This document shows, one piece after another, positions 10,501 through 21,162 of a stretch of 64,000 nt of DNA. The DNA is from Asterias rubens (taxonomy: Eukaryota; Echinodermata; Asteroidea; Forcipulatida; Asteriidae): the NCBI RefSeq assembly GCF_902459465.1, contig NC_047076.1, positions 13,276,146 through 13,340,145 on the forward strand, given 5' to 3'. The position numbers and the translations under genes are program-made. How positions within the stretch are numbered: the stretch's first letter is position 1; every line of letters starts with the position of its first letter. The notes beneath the pieces are model-generated. The model did not search any database and was not told where the DNA came from. It saw only the letters and a program-made list of their open reading frames with translations.

Positions 10501-12416
10501 TTATTGTTCGTAAGCATATACTCTTATGTTTGAAAGACAAAAAAATCTATTTCCAGGTGACTTTAAGTATTGGTTGAAGCTTTGCATGGTGTGGATACAA
10601 TATTATGAGGAAACTGTATACATTATAATAGTAAACTTTCGAGTACAACCAATAAGAGGAGAAGGTACAGCCGTTTGTTGAAGACGAGCATAGTCTACTT
10701 TGAAACGTCGAGACCACAGCGGCTCTTCGAAGAGCCAACACTCACACAAAAGAGATTTACATGGTTGTTCACGAAAGTTTACTATTAGTTTCTTCCTAGA
10801 GAGACCGATATTTGAAACTAACACATCGATGTTGACCTTGCTATTGTTACTTCATGCAAGGTCAGTGCGGTGGTCCATCTGTGATTGCTCCAACCATGCC
10901 ACTATTGTATAAAGTCGCGTTCCTGACCTTCTCAAGCGAAAACACCAACGATGGCTTCGAACAAGTCTGTAAGCGACCTGTTTTGATCCAAGCCACTGGT
11001 ACTACGGCATTCGATCTTCTCCAAGACGCAAATGACCAGTTACCAATCTATGTCAAGTAAGTGTACCAACCAAAATTAACAAGCTTTATCCCAGGTGCAA
11101 ATGTTTTAAATCGTTGTGGTTCCCGTTGCTAAAACATAGAATTCGAACTGCCTTTAACTACCGGGAAATCTCGGTGGTCTATAGTTGGTAAAGACATCTT
11201 CTCTAGATTTTCAAAGGTCGTGGGTTCGAATCCCACCAGGTAATAAGCCTGCGATTGTTTTTCCAAAGGTATATTGTACACAGTGCTAACACACATTGGT
11301 GCTAGGGTAAAACAAAAATTAATATACTATATTCCCATGGCAAATTAAACATCTTAAGTGTACACGTTTTTTTAAATTACAGTAATGCTTTGACGATAAT
11401 GCACAACAGATTATTTTTTTATTTCGAATAGTAATTTGTGCGTGCATTTATTTTCTTCAAGGGCGGTTCTTGATATGCAAATGAACACAGTGACGGAGAT
11501 TAACGGAGTGCCCAATGTCGACGGAAAAGCTTGGACTGGGTACTACGCGGGTTCCAATATGATGATACCTAACGGTAAGAGTTTTCATTAGTTATGAGGT
11601 TTAAAGAAATTCCAGATCGAGCAGCTGCACTAATACACGCCCTCTTGTGTCAGTTAATTGCGAGTCCAGTGAATTGCTGATCGGAACCCGAGCCTGAATA
11701 TCTGTATGTCACAATTACGTTCCGATATAATCACCTTTGACCTCACATTACTTTACATGGCGTTCATGGTTCTGGAAATTTGCGGTTAAATCCGACGTAC
11801 ATGGGTATACATAGCCAAGGTGCATGCTGGTCTAGCTAGCGATAAGGGCCCAATTTCAGAGAGCTGCTAAGCACAAAACATTTCTTAGCATGACATTTCT
11901 TCCTTGATAAAAACAAGATTACCAACCAAATTTTCTACGTGGGTTTTCAGCGGGATAAGCAAACGACAGCTGCATACCAGTAACAAGCAATATGCAACAC
12001 ATTTGGTGGGTAATCCTGTTGTTGTCTAGGAAGAAATTTCATGCTAAGCAAAAGTTGGTGCTTAGCAGCTCTATGAAATTTGATTTGATATGAGGTTTGA
12101 TCGCTAGCTAGACCAGCATGCACCTCATTCAATAGTAAGCGCGTGCTCAATGGATGTTTTAATGCGAATAGGTCTTTGAAATGCATTTTGTAAATAATGT
12201 CATAACATGTCACATGAAATAATATACAGTTTGTTTTGTTTTTGCTTCATAGATCTGGCGATGACGAATGTCAGCAATGGGGATCATGTCGTCTTCCGTT
12301 ATGAAGAAGTGGATGGTGAAAATGATCCTGGAAATGTTGGGGCGCCCTCTGCTGGTCAACACATCAATCTGCTCTATGCAGTGATGTTGTTGACAACGGT
12401 GATGCCTTTGATATAA
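7576..12416 (+). CDS. DUF4430-like (intrinsic factor C-terminal-like) secreted protein, copy 2, complete
   Basis: Seven exons join in frame: 7576-7648, 8243-8441, 8892-9016, 9544-9630, 10861-11056, 11462-11574 and 12253-12416 (957 nt, 318 aa). Every junction is GT-AG. Residues 1-25 form a signal peptide (hydrophobic VVMIFALLVAATLA). Two modules follow, about 70-150 and 205-290. Each has an Ala-rich helix (YQGMLAASQQ; FDLLQDAND), a strand with SIN or EIN, an aromatic YW or W, then a hydrophobic strand (LWQY; HVVFRY). This resembles DUF4430 and the C-terminal beta domain of cobalamin carriers; the N-terminal alpha-barrel of those carriers is absent, so cobalamin binding is not implied. Each module has a phase-2 then a phase-1 intron, pointing to internal duplication. 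The last 25 residues (GAPSAG then a hydrophobic tail) look like a GPI signal. Several N-glycosylation sequons (NAT, NTS, NYT, NVS) are present. Confidence 0.75.
7733..8076. mobile_element. MITE family A in intron 1 of DUF4430-like copy 2
   Basis: GGGCACTATTGGTAATTGTC near the left end and TTTTGAGTAATAGTGTCCAG then CCTTTAA at the right end are the inverted termini, with the usual interior motifs. Confidence 0.75.
9050..9510. repeat. 42-bp minisatellite in intron 3 of DUF4430-like copy 2
   Basis: About ten imperfect units of GTCCATTGGTTGATCTAATG plus TCACATGGTATTGATACTCTTT. Both strands are open because the unit is a multiple of 3. The same unit recurs in a FReD intron at 15,172-15,350. Confidence 0.9.
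9838..10030. mobile_element. MITE family B in intron 4 of DUF4430-like copy 2
   Basis: The sequence has CAGCATGAAATATCTTCC at the left and GTTATGAAATTGGGCCC at the right, with GGTTGGTAATCCTG and TTCAGCTGTTGTTTGCTTA interior motifs. The left terminus is incomplete. Confidence 0.65.
10200..10412. mobile_element. Palindromic MITE in intron 4 of DUF4430-like copy 2
   Basis: An arm at about 10,202-10,281 (GTGACGTAAATCAAGGCAGA, then GCAAAGTTCATGTACG, then CAAGTCGTGA) is repeated in reverse complement at 10,332-10,412 (TCACGACTTGGACGTACATG, then CAAAGTCTGCCTCGATTGAC). The loop is A/T-rich. Two overlapping open frames in opposite directions are by-products of the palindrome. Confidence 0.8.
10629..10792. 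mobile_element. Hairpin element with 25-bp inverted ends next to exon 5
   Basis: AATAGTAAACTTTCGAGTAC and GTTCACGAAAGTTTACTATT are inverted ends of a 164-bp element. The centre holds the hairpin GGCTCTTCGAAGAGCC at 10,723-10,738. It ends about 70 bp before the exon 5 acceptor of the DUF4430-like gene. Confidence 0.75.
11846..12082. mobile_element. MITE family B, copy-2 ortholog of 1368-1592
   Basis: Same ends and interior as the copy-1 element, at the same intron position (last intron of the DUF4430-like gene), so the insertion is older than the duplication. Confidence 0.75.
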
Positions 12417-12646
12417 AAAGTAAGTCCCAGGTAGGAAGATTTGGGTATATAAATGACATAATTATCTCGATTTGAATGTTCAATTGAATGGGATTTTATT
12501 CATTGAAAAAAGGAATTGATAAAGGAATTTTATGTACACAATTTTAGTTGTTATTTCTAACATAATTGAGTAGTGGTATTTTAAAAATTATTATCCTTTT
12601 AAAAGACATTCTCTACGAAACTGTAGACATGATCTTAAATCAAGTC

Positions 12647-12652
12647 AATAAA
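12647..12652 (+). terminator. Candidate polyadenylation signal of DUF4430-like copy 2
   Basis: AATAAA lies 231 bp after the stop codon. The same hexamer (TCAATAAAGG) is kept after the copy-1 stop at about 2,867-2,872. No cleavage site can be confirmed from sequence. Confidence 0.4.
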
Positions 12653-12920
12653 GGTTATTTTTTATTCCTTAGATATTTAATATCAAATGTTTTTACAAAA
12701 TTACAATTGTTATCTTTGCATTTAGGGTTAGATTCGTCCTACAGCTTCCTTTAATTTTGTGCTTTGCAAAACCCTTGCATATGATCAATAAAGGATAGTC
12801 ATTGGCTGACAGTTGTGTGCGTATACGTGTTTCAACTTTGACCTCAGTGATGGCGGCAGTGCAAGGGAGTTTACATGTAAAACACTATGATCTTCTTAAT
12901 TTACTTCTACCACATGTGTC

Positions 12921-13294
12921 TTAAAGGCACTGGACACTATTGGTCATTCTCCAAATAATATTGTTAGCATAAATACTTACTTGGTAACAAGCAATGGAGA
13001 GCTTTTGGTAGTATAAAACATTGTGAGAAACAGCCCCCTCTGAAGTAGCGTAGTTTTTGAGAAAGGAATAATTTCACACATCAAATATTTGAATTGATTT
13101 TGAGACCTCAGCTGAGGTCCCGAATTCAAGCATCATAAAGCACATAACTTCGTGCGACAAGCAGGGTGTTTTTCTTCCATTATTCTCTTGCAACTTCAAC
13201 GACCATTTAACTAAAAGTTTCACATGTTTGTTAATAAGCATGTTTAGATTCACGACTGGTCTTTGACAATTACCAAAGGTGATCACTGCTTTAA
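12921..13294. mobile_element. MITE family A, intact copy-2 ortholog
   Basis: TTAAAGGCACTGGACACTAT at the left and the matching inverted end near 13,294. It is the uninterrupted counterpart of the element at 3191-4162 and serves as the empty site for the LINE insertion there. Confidence 0.85.
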
Positions 13295-13739
13295 CACAAC
13301 ACACGGTGTAGGTAAACCCAAATTCTGACCATTATTTTTTATATAAATGTTGTACTAAAAGGAAAGTGAAATCACTAAGCTTCAAATAAGCTTTTAAAGC
13401 AAAACATTTTTCACGGTTTTCGTTTAAGATTCCAAAGTTTAAAATTTCAAATAATCAAAGTTTTGAGGTCAACATTTATACATCAACATTTTATTATCTA
13501 TGACTTACAATTAATTAACATTTGAAAAACATCGTTTTGCATTGGTAATTAAGTTACCAAATAAACTACCAATACCGGTATTTAAATTCATGTTAATATC
13601 TTAAATTAACAGTTTGTAGACAGAGCAGATTAAAACACTAAGCTGCGATGATCCTAAGAAATGAATACTTTTCTCTTTTCCTTATCGGAATATTACACAC
13701 TGTAACCCCTACCCGTCCCAAGTCAAAGGTCAAATAAGG

Positions 13740-14190
13740 TTTTGAGTAGCCTCTTTAAATATCCACGTGCCCCCTGGATTTTGAATGGACTCTTTAGGTA
13801 TACATGTGTCCCCCTGGATTTTGAATGGCCTCTTTAGGTGTTCACGTGTCCCCTGGATTATGAATGGCCTCTTATAGTATACATGTGTTCCCTGGATTTT
13901 GAATAGCTTCTTTAAATATCCTTGTGCCCCCCCCCCCTGTATTTGTAATGGCCTCTTTAAAAACCCATGTGTCCCCCTGGATTTTGAATTGCCTCTTTGA
14001 ATATCCATGTGTCCCTAGCTGGCTGGATAGCCTTCCTTATCCTTGTGCCCCATCCGGACCCTCTGTATTTTGAATGGCCTCTTTAAATATTCATGTGTCC
14101 CCTGGATTTTGAATGCCTTCCTTAAATATCCTTGTGCCCCATCCGGATCCCCTGTATTTTGAATGGCTTCTTGAAGTATCCTTAAATGCG
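13740..14190. repeat. 39-bp minisatellite, copy 2
   Basis: About 11 units, homologous to the array at 4,620-5,045, immediately 3' of the FReD gene on minus. The internal order of variants differs between copies, so units have been gained or lost since duplication. Confidence 0.85.
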
Positions 14191-14226
14191 CCGCCAATTC
14201 ACACCCGATACCCAAATCTAGGCCTA

Positions 14227-17180
14227 TCAGACTCGCGGTCTGATCATCATCACCGATGACTTGAGTGAGTATCCATACCCATGGAACGGGAACCAGACTA
14301 CTCCCTTAGCATTCTGTCCTGCTGGCACAATGCCGCCTAAATATTTGCCATTGAGATTGGAGTTATGACATGAGGAATACCACCAGGCTCCTGTGTACTC
14401 CTGAGCACAGTTACCGTGCCAAAGGTCATTGTCGCGGTCAAAGGTCGAGAATTGCTGGCCATTGTGGGCAGAGAGGGCGTCACCTACACACACACAAAAA
14501 GCAAAAGTTATTACAAAACTTAGTTGTAGAATCCAAGTTGGAATTTCATGAGTTGTGAGGGTGCGTTTTTTGGTCGTGATCAAAAGGCCAGAGACTTTGG
14601 AACGGCAGGTGGCAGCAGACAAACCAGATATCCATTGTTTACATTGTTCTGAGCATGCGCACAATTCTAAGAACAATGGATTTACCTGGTAAGTCTGCTG
14701 CCACCCAGAGTTCCTAAAAGTCTCAACTGTTTCGGTTGCATTGTCCATTGGTTTGTCACTGGGCGATGACTGAAACAGTTATTGGTTTACACAGCCATTA
14801 AACGGGCATTTTTTTATGACGTCATGAAGCACCACCAAGTGACTGATAAAAAATTACCTGCTGGACCTCCTGTGAAACCAGCCACTCGCAACGTGTAGTT
14901 TGTGGCCTCACTCCCTACATAGAAATGCCTGTAGTGAGCCTCGACGAATGTGAACTGCCAATCCTCCAAAATAACGAGTAGTTCGTAACGATTTTGTGCC
15001 GATAGGGCGTGAATCACCTCGTTCCCAAGCCACATCTCTCCCGAGTTATAACCGAACCCATTTCTGTAGGAGAGCCAGTCACGGAAGAATTCTTTGCGCC
15101 CATTGACACGACGGTGAATCACCTAAGGCGTAAATATAAAAATAAATCAAAAAAACAAGAATATTACTCTGTGTCCATTGGTTGATCTACTGTCACATGG
15201 AGGTGTTACTCTTTGTTCATTGGTTGATCTTAAGTCACATGGTGTTGCTGAAATCTTTGTTCATTGTTAATCTAATGGTGATATATCCTTTGTCCATTGG
15301 TCGATCACATGGTATTGATACTTTTTGTTCATTGGTTGACCGAATTTACAACAACATGTATTGATATTATTTTAAAAACCATTTCTAGCCAAATTATTTG
15401 GCGCGTATGACCAGTGCCTGCGGAGAAAGACATGGGACCAGTATAAATAAATTATTGTTTCAACTATTGGTAGATTTTGCTCATTGCAAGGGTATGGCCG
15501 GTATTGGTTTCATCATGGTTGTATACACATGTACATCGGCGTAAACTGCGAATCTGACACCATGGGATTGGATGTGAGGTCAAAGGTGAATATGGCATGT
15601 CTCGAAGTCTGGTGAATCACGGAGAAAAGAATGTTGACCCTGTCCATGGTTGAATGGAATGCTTTTAATGTTTAAGCTTATTGATTATTAGTTATCGATT
15701 ATCTTACCGTCCATCCACCGCCTTGCTGTGATTGATCACAGAACACTCTGATTGGCTTACAACGTTCGGAGAATGCTGGGAAAACTGTGTATATACCGTC
15801 ACGCCCACCACCAAGTTCCCGGATGTCTTGACAATTTGTCGGCATATGTACAGGAGCTGTTTCATACAGAAGAACACACAACGTCGTTATATAAAGAAAC
15901 GCCGGTATAATGAAATGCTGATGAAAACACAACCGTATAAAGAAACAACCGTACAAAGAAACAACCGTTTTTTAAAGGAACACGTTGCCTTGGATCGGTC
16001 GAGTTGGTCTTTGAAAAGCGTTCTGTAACCGTTTGTTAGAAAGTCGATATGGTTAGAAAGATGTTGTAAAAGTAGAATACAATGACCTACACAAATATGC
16101 CTTGAAATTGCATGGTTTTCTTTTTACCTCGTCGACTTACACGGTCGGCCATTTATGGGAGTCAAGTTTTTGACTCCCATAAATGGCCGACCGTGTTAGT
16201 TCGCGACGTAAAATGAAAACCGTGCAATTTTGAGTGATACTTGTGTGGATCATTATATTCTACTTCTAAAACATCTTTCCAACCATATACATTTCATAAC
16301 AAACAGTTTCAAACGCTTTTTATAGACCAACTCGTCCGATCCAAGGCAACGTGTTCTTTTAAGTAAGAACGGTATAAAGACACAACCGTTTGGTATAAAG
16401 TAAGAACGTTATAAAGAAACAACGTTTAAGACATAAAGGTATTTTATTTCTGCAAACTTAGGCTGTATTCCAGTTTAAATGTTATATAAGAAGAAGACAT
16501 ACAATTGATTTCGAAACCTTGTTAGATTTTGGACTCAATCCCTGTCCGTTTTCACTGTGCCTATACACGGTGATATTCACGCGAATAAAGCGTTTCAAAG
16601 ACTTATACGAAGACCCAAACTCGCCGCATCGTAACATTGTGTCTTTTGAGATAGCTAGTGCTAGAAATTGACATGGAGTGATGCAACTTCAATTTTTACT
16701 ACATCGCCTAGCAAATAATTGTTCCAGAATAAAAACAAAAATAAAAAAAATGATGAGCAAATACTTACATCCACCAGCAGCCGCGTTGTATACCCCTCCA
16801 CAGCAAGTCTTATCAGCGTTGGTTACGATGGTTGGTCCGCCGGCCGTCGGTCCACTTGGACTGAACGGGGCGAACGGGCCTTCCGGTGTACCCACAGCCG
16901 GTCCACCCACAGCCGGTCCACCGACGCTAGGACCACCGCCCCCGGTAGTGGGGCCTGAACCCGGGCCCGAACCCGGACCAACACCCGGACCCGAACCCGG
17001 GCCCGAACCCGGGCCCGAACCCGGGCCCGAACCCGGACCAACACCCGGACCCGAACCCGGACCCGAACCCGGACCCGAACCCGGACCCGAACCTGGACCC
17101 GAACCTGGACCCGAACCGGGGCTCTGTGAAATCGTATGAAAGGCGCATAGCAGCACCACTAACAACCCAACAGTCCACAT
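14227..17180 (-). CDS. Fibrinogen-related domain (FReD) protein with Gly-Pro-rich stalk
   Basis: Four exons on minus: 17180-16769, 15856-15708, 15122-14858 and 14483-14227 (1083 nt, 360 aa). Intron phases are 1, 0, 1 and all junctions are GT-AG. Residues 1-19 are a signal peptide (MWTVGLLVVLLCAFHTISQ). A long GPGS/GPGV repeat (about 20-75) and a Gly/Pro/Thr-rich stretch form a flexible stalk, then a CC pair (KTCCGG) that could link subunits. The FReD (about 144-360) has NCQDIRELGGGRDGIY, GGGWTVIHRR, FWLG-like MWLGNE, the calcium loop FSTFDRDNDLWHGNCA, and WWYSSCHNSNLNGKY before the terminal RPRV. Such proteins (ficolins, tachylectins, intelectin-like immune lectins) bind sugars or acetyl groups outside the cell; the ligand here is unknown. 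It converges on the DUF4430-like gene. Confidence 0.9.
15172..15350. repeat. 42-bp minisatellite in FReD intron 2
   Basis: About four units of GTCCATTGGTTGATCTACTG plus TCACATGG..., clearly the same family as the intron array at 9,050-9,510, but in a different gene on the opposite strand. Confidence 0.8.
15972..16363. mobile_element. MITE family C with a perfect 27-bp central hairpin
   Basis: Inverted ends TTAAAGGAACACGTTGCCTT and its complement at 16,363 bracket a 392-bp element in FReD intron 1. The centre is a perfect 27-bp inverted repeat (16139-16165 and 16170-16196) with a 4-nt loop. Other members: 47,864-48,054 (reduced) and 63,866-64,000 (cut by the window edge). Confidence 0.85.
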
Positions 17181-18970
17181 ACTTCTTGTTCCTTTTTGGG
17201 ATACTAAACTGCAGATGAAATAAAAATCTAAAAAACTTTCTGTAGAATTGTAGGATCACACGAGGTGCCACGGCGAACAAGAGTAGCAGTGCAATCGAAC
17301 TGAGATGCCTACGCGGCTCCCGGCACCGATCCACCCTCTAAAAATTGGTGACTCACATGCCATAAAGACTCGCTCATTAAGAGCAGAGGGGAGTCCAAAA
17401 ACTAAAAACTTTCCTCTGAAAACTATACAGAAAATCATCTTTTGATATGCATTGATCAATATAAAAGAGTTTCTTCTTTTGCTGGAAACAGCCAAAGTTG
17501 CTACAACTCATAATTTGTTAATTTGTGGGGCTAAAATTGATATTTTAACAAATTTAATTTTGGCTGAATTGTTCCCTTTAGTGTGACGTTCTTCCTTATG
17601 ACCCTTACAAGGCGAATCAACCGGTAATTGATTTTAAGTTGAACGGAAACAAAGTCGTGACGCATAACATCATGTGATAGCTATTTATAAGATTCCGGTA
17701 CGTTCATATAACTAGTATATACCTTTACATTCCATGTACCGGTCAAATTATCGCTATATAGGGGACTTATTGGTTTATACAAGAAGAATCCACTGTAAGT
17801 AGTTGCAAAAGTTTTGAATTGTAACTGAAACAAAATAAGATAACTAATAGCCTTCGAGAAAGACTACAGAGTCGAAACCTAAAATGACACCTCCTGTATC
17901 TACATGCGTACCATGATTATCCATTCCAATGTATCTAGTCTTGTTCTGTTATTGTTATGAACTCTTAATATGTATTGATGGCTGCATAGTAAACAAACTG
18001 TTAAAAACAGTTTAGATGGCTGCATAGTAAACAAACTGTTAAAAACAGTTTAGTTACAAACAATCATTGTTTTGAGCTATTTTTGCTGTATGCAGTACAC
18101 CCTTTAACTTTACTTGCATTTTAACAATCAAAATATAAATTAAAACCAAATAATTTATATTATAAAGGGTCCAGGCTCTGTATAAGCCTAGGCTTGTTCC
18201 TGGTGCCCTTCTCGAATCACCCTTTGTTCCTTTTTCTTGTATGTTTTATGATTATTTATTGTGATATTTGGAAATAAAAAACAAACAAACAAACAAACAA
18301 TAAACCTATGACCATAATAGGTGCATTAGGTTTGCATTAAAACAAAATAAATCAAAGTCATTGAGGGCACGCACTTAGACAAGGGGATTGAAATACTAAA
18401 AAAACGGACACTATAATGATTATTCACTAAAATATTATTACAAAACCGGAAGTAAAAGCTTGCATGTGCAATTTTGTAACCGGGGAGGTGGGGGCGGGGG
18501 CAGGTGGTTGGAGATGGGGGTACGCAAGGTTGCAGCCACACGCTCGGTACCCTTGCAACCTCTTTCCCAACAAGGTCGAAAGCTTACACAAAATGAATGG
18601 TTCGTCACATAAAACAGCCTGCTAAATTATGTCTTTGCCCCCTCCCCAAAATGAAATTGTCTACGACAATGCGTAGGTGGTTGCGCATTATAATGTGCGT
18701 CACAAAAGAAGCGATCAATGGATCAAGGAATATGGAACTTTTGCCAACTTTCTGAATTAGACTTTATTAAATGCGTGTCTGACCTTTCGTACATGAGTCT
18801 CAAAGTCTTTCGTAATTTAATTTAAATAATCCCGGATGGCATTTATTAGAACCTTCCTATTACTGGTATGGGTTGAACGCAGTGCACCCTGACGTATCTT
18901 GTATTAAGCGGGTCATCGTTGACCTATACCAGACTAGTCACAAAGGCATATGGGTCACGCAGTGATGAGC
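17181..18970. other. Gene-free interval upstream of the Gly-Pro-stalk FReD gene
   Basis: This should contain the FReD promoter (minus strand), but I see no convincing core element. It holds a perfect 38-bp direct duplication (17977-18014 and 18015-18052), and a LINE-like 3' tail at about 18,160-18,302 ending in (AAAC)n. The rest is unremarkable AT-rich sequence. Confidence 0.5.
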
Positions 18971-19830
18971 GAACAAGACAAGAGGTACGTTAGATTTTGG
19001 TCAATCTTGAACCGCTAAGAGACTAATAAATTGCAGTTATAGATGTCTCAGAGATATTGAAGAATCGGCTTCAGGCTCTGTGCTATTGTCTGAACCACTG
19101 AGCACGTACGTAGGGCAGGCACGCGCAGTATTGTCGAAACAACCGCAGGGCCATGGCAAGCCTGAATCGAATCTGGAGTCGAATAGAAGCAGTGGTTTCG
19201 AAAAGGGTCACAGACGAATGGTCATTCCTAAGATGAACAGAAAACGGCTCTTCTCAGAGCCATCACTACCCACAGAAGAGCTAGAACCACTTACATGTTG
19301 TCACTACAAACACTTCTTGCTTATAGTCATCATGTATCTTATAAGATTTTAGTCAATCTTGACCTAAAAGTGATTGCAGTCATGGATAAGGTCATATATT
19401 TAGACGAAATGCCCATTCCTGAGATGAGCTGAAACCGGTTCTCCCCAGAGCCACCACTACCCACTGAAATCTCCGGACATATCTCGTTGGGACCCTGCCC
19501 CTTTCAATATTGGTTCTGATTGCACGGTCTTCTTCTGCGTTCCAGTCAACATTGAGCGCGGGGGACGGGGGACGGGGGACGGGGGGCGGGGGATGTTTTT
19601 TTGTCAGGGGGAAGTTATGGAGTGGTTTTATGTAACGTTGGGAATGGGTGGCCCAAGCAATCATTATTTGCTTAGTCATCATGTCTCTTAAATAACATCT
19701 TAGTCAATCGTGACCTAAGACTAATTGCCGTATGAATAAGGTCACAGATTAGACGAATAGTTCACATTATAAGGCCATCATGTATCTTTAGTTGCAGTCA
19801 CACTTGACCTAGCGTACAGTGATACACGAA
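18970..19830. repeat. Roughly 190-bp tandem repeat with histone-type stem-loops
   Basis: Repeated blocks share TTAGTCAATCTTGACCTAA, AGTCATCATGTATCTTA and CATTCCTAAGATGAACAG. Two blocks carry a stem-loop followed by a TCACTACCCAC or CCACTACCCAC flank: GGCTCTTCTCAGAGCC at 19246-19261 and GGTTCTCCCCAGAGCC at 19437-19452 (191 bp apart). No histone coding sequence is near. Confidence 0.55.
19560..19592 (+). other. Potential G-quadruplex
   Basis: Five runs of five or six G (19560-64, 19567-71, 19574-78, 19581-86, 19588-92) are separated by one or two bases, on the plus strand. It fits the standard four-tract G4 pattern with very short loops. Confidence 0.7.
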
Positions 19831-21160
19831 GGTCACCGAGAGGTCACAAAGAGAGTGGCAAGGTCACAAGAAAAAGCTAAAGATAAAGGTTTGTGGCACC
19901 CTTTGTAAATGCATGCTGAAAGAAAATCTGCGACAGAAATGTAAATAATATCATTCTTAATGGTTCTGGTGCCTTGTCTCCTCAAATAGGATGTGTCATG
20001 AAAGTGCTTGTGGCTAGATACCAGTCTAATTCCATTCCACTGCCCCCCCCCCCGCACATGAGCTCATGCCAATTTAATGATTCATTTTAATAAAAGACCC
20101 AAGATGACAATCTGGGCACAATAATACTTAGGTTGAAAAAAAGAAAAATTGACTGCGTTGGTTCGAATCAGTCTACGTTGCAACGTAGCGGCGATCGACC
20201 AATGAGTTATTCAGCCGGTCGTTGGTTAAAGTCCCGCTCTGTCAATATTTGTCTTTGTTCAACCCCAAATTATTCATAAATTTATTAAGTCAGTCTCCTT
20301 CTTAATACTTATTATGGCGATAAAATTTTAATCTTAAGAAATTGATGTATTATTGTTTGATTTGCTGATGTGGGCAGTGAATAAATGTAATCGTAGGTCT
20401 AAAGCTAGTTTCAAGACAAAAACTAGTGAATGTCAGTCAGAAGTCATTTGTATAATTTGAATCAAATTAAATCATTTTTATTTCACATCTTTTAGAATCG
20501 ATGTTTCTCAACATAAGCTTAACATTGCACAATTTAGTCTACTTTATTTCTTAAGAAATATTCATTAATATCACTTTTCATCACTGTTCACCAATACTTC
20601 CATGTAAACGCACTTTCTTAAACAGTATTTGTTTATACTGGCTTCATTTTATTATTTATTATAAAATTTATTTACAATTTAATTGCAAAGAACATCAATA
20701 CCTGACACAAATTAAACAAGAAATTTTTGAATGGAAAAATACCATTAAAAATTACCAATTATTAACACGGTAAAAGATGTAAACGTTTAGGAATTATGGA
20801 TTCGTTTTAAGTTTTTTTATTTAACATTAAAATATGTTCTAACTTATATAAACAAGGTACAGACATTTTTCAGATCCTGCAATTTGAAATTCGACATCTT
20901 GTTCAAAGAATTTTTTTTTAAAACATGGATTATGTTTTGATTAATGCCAAATGAAAGTTTCTTCGTTCTTTCTAATCCCCGCTCTATATTCATCTGATAA
21001 ATTAGTTGCCGCCAAAACTTTCTAAGCACAGAGTAGTATTGCTTAGCAGAAACAGGTTACCAGCCAAAACTGAATCAAGTTTGCATACTAGTGGCTGGTC
21101 CCTCACTCAATTTGTCAAGCAAAACTTTCTGTTTTATGAAATAATTGTACTCAGCATCGC
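19830..21160. other. Gene-free AT-rich interval 3' of FReD gene 21,380-23,894
   Basis: AT-rich sequence with no gene I can support. A degenerate MITE-B-like piece (CTAAGCACAGAGTAGTATTG and GAAACAGGTTACCAGCCAAA) is at about 21,025-21,150. A 12-C tract lies at about 20,042-20,053. Confidence 0.4.
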
Positions 21161-21162
21161 AC

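Noticed and set aside
16678-17139. Plus-strand Pro/Gly-rich ORF
   Set aside because: Antisense shadow of the FReD Gly-Pro stalk exon, which has a signal peptide and fits the splice pattern.
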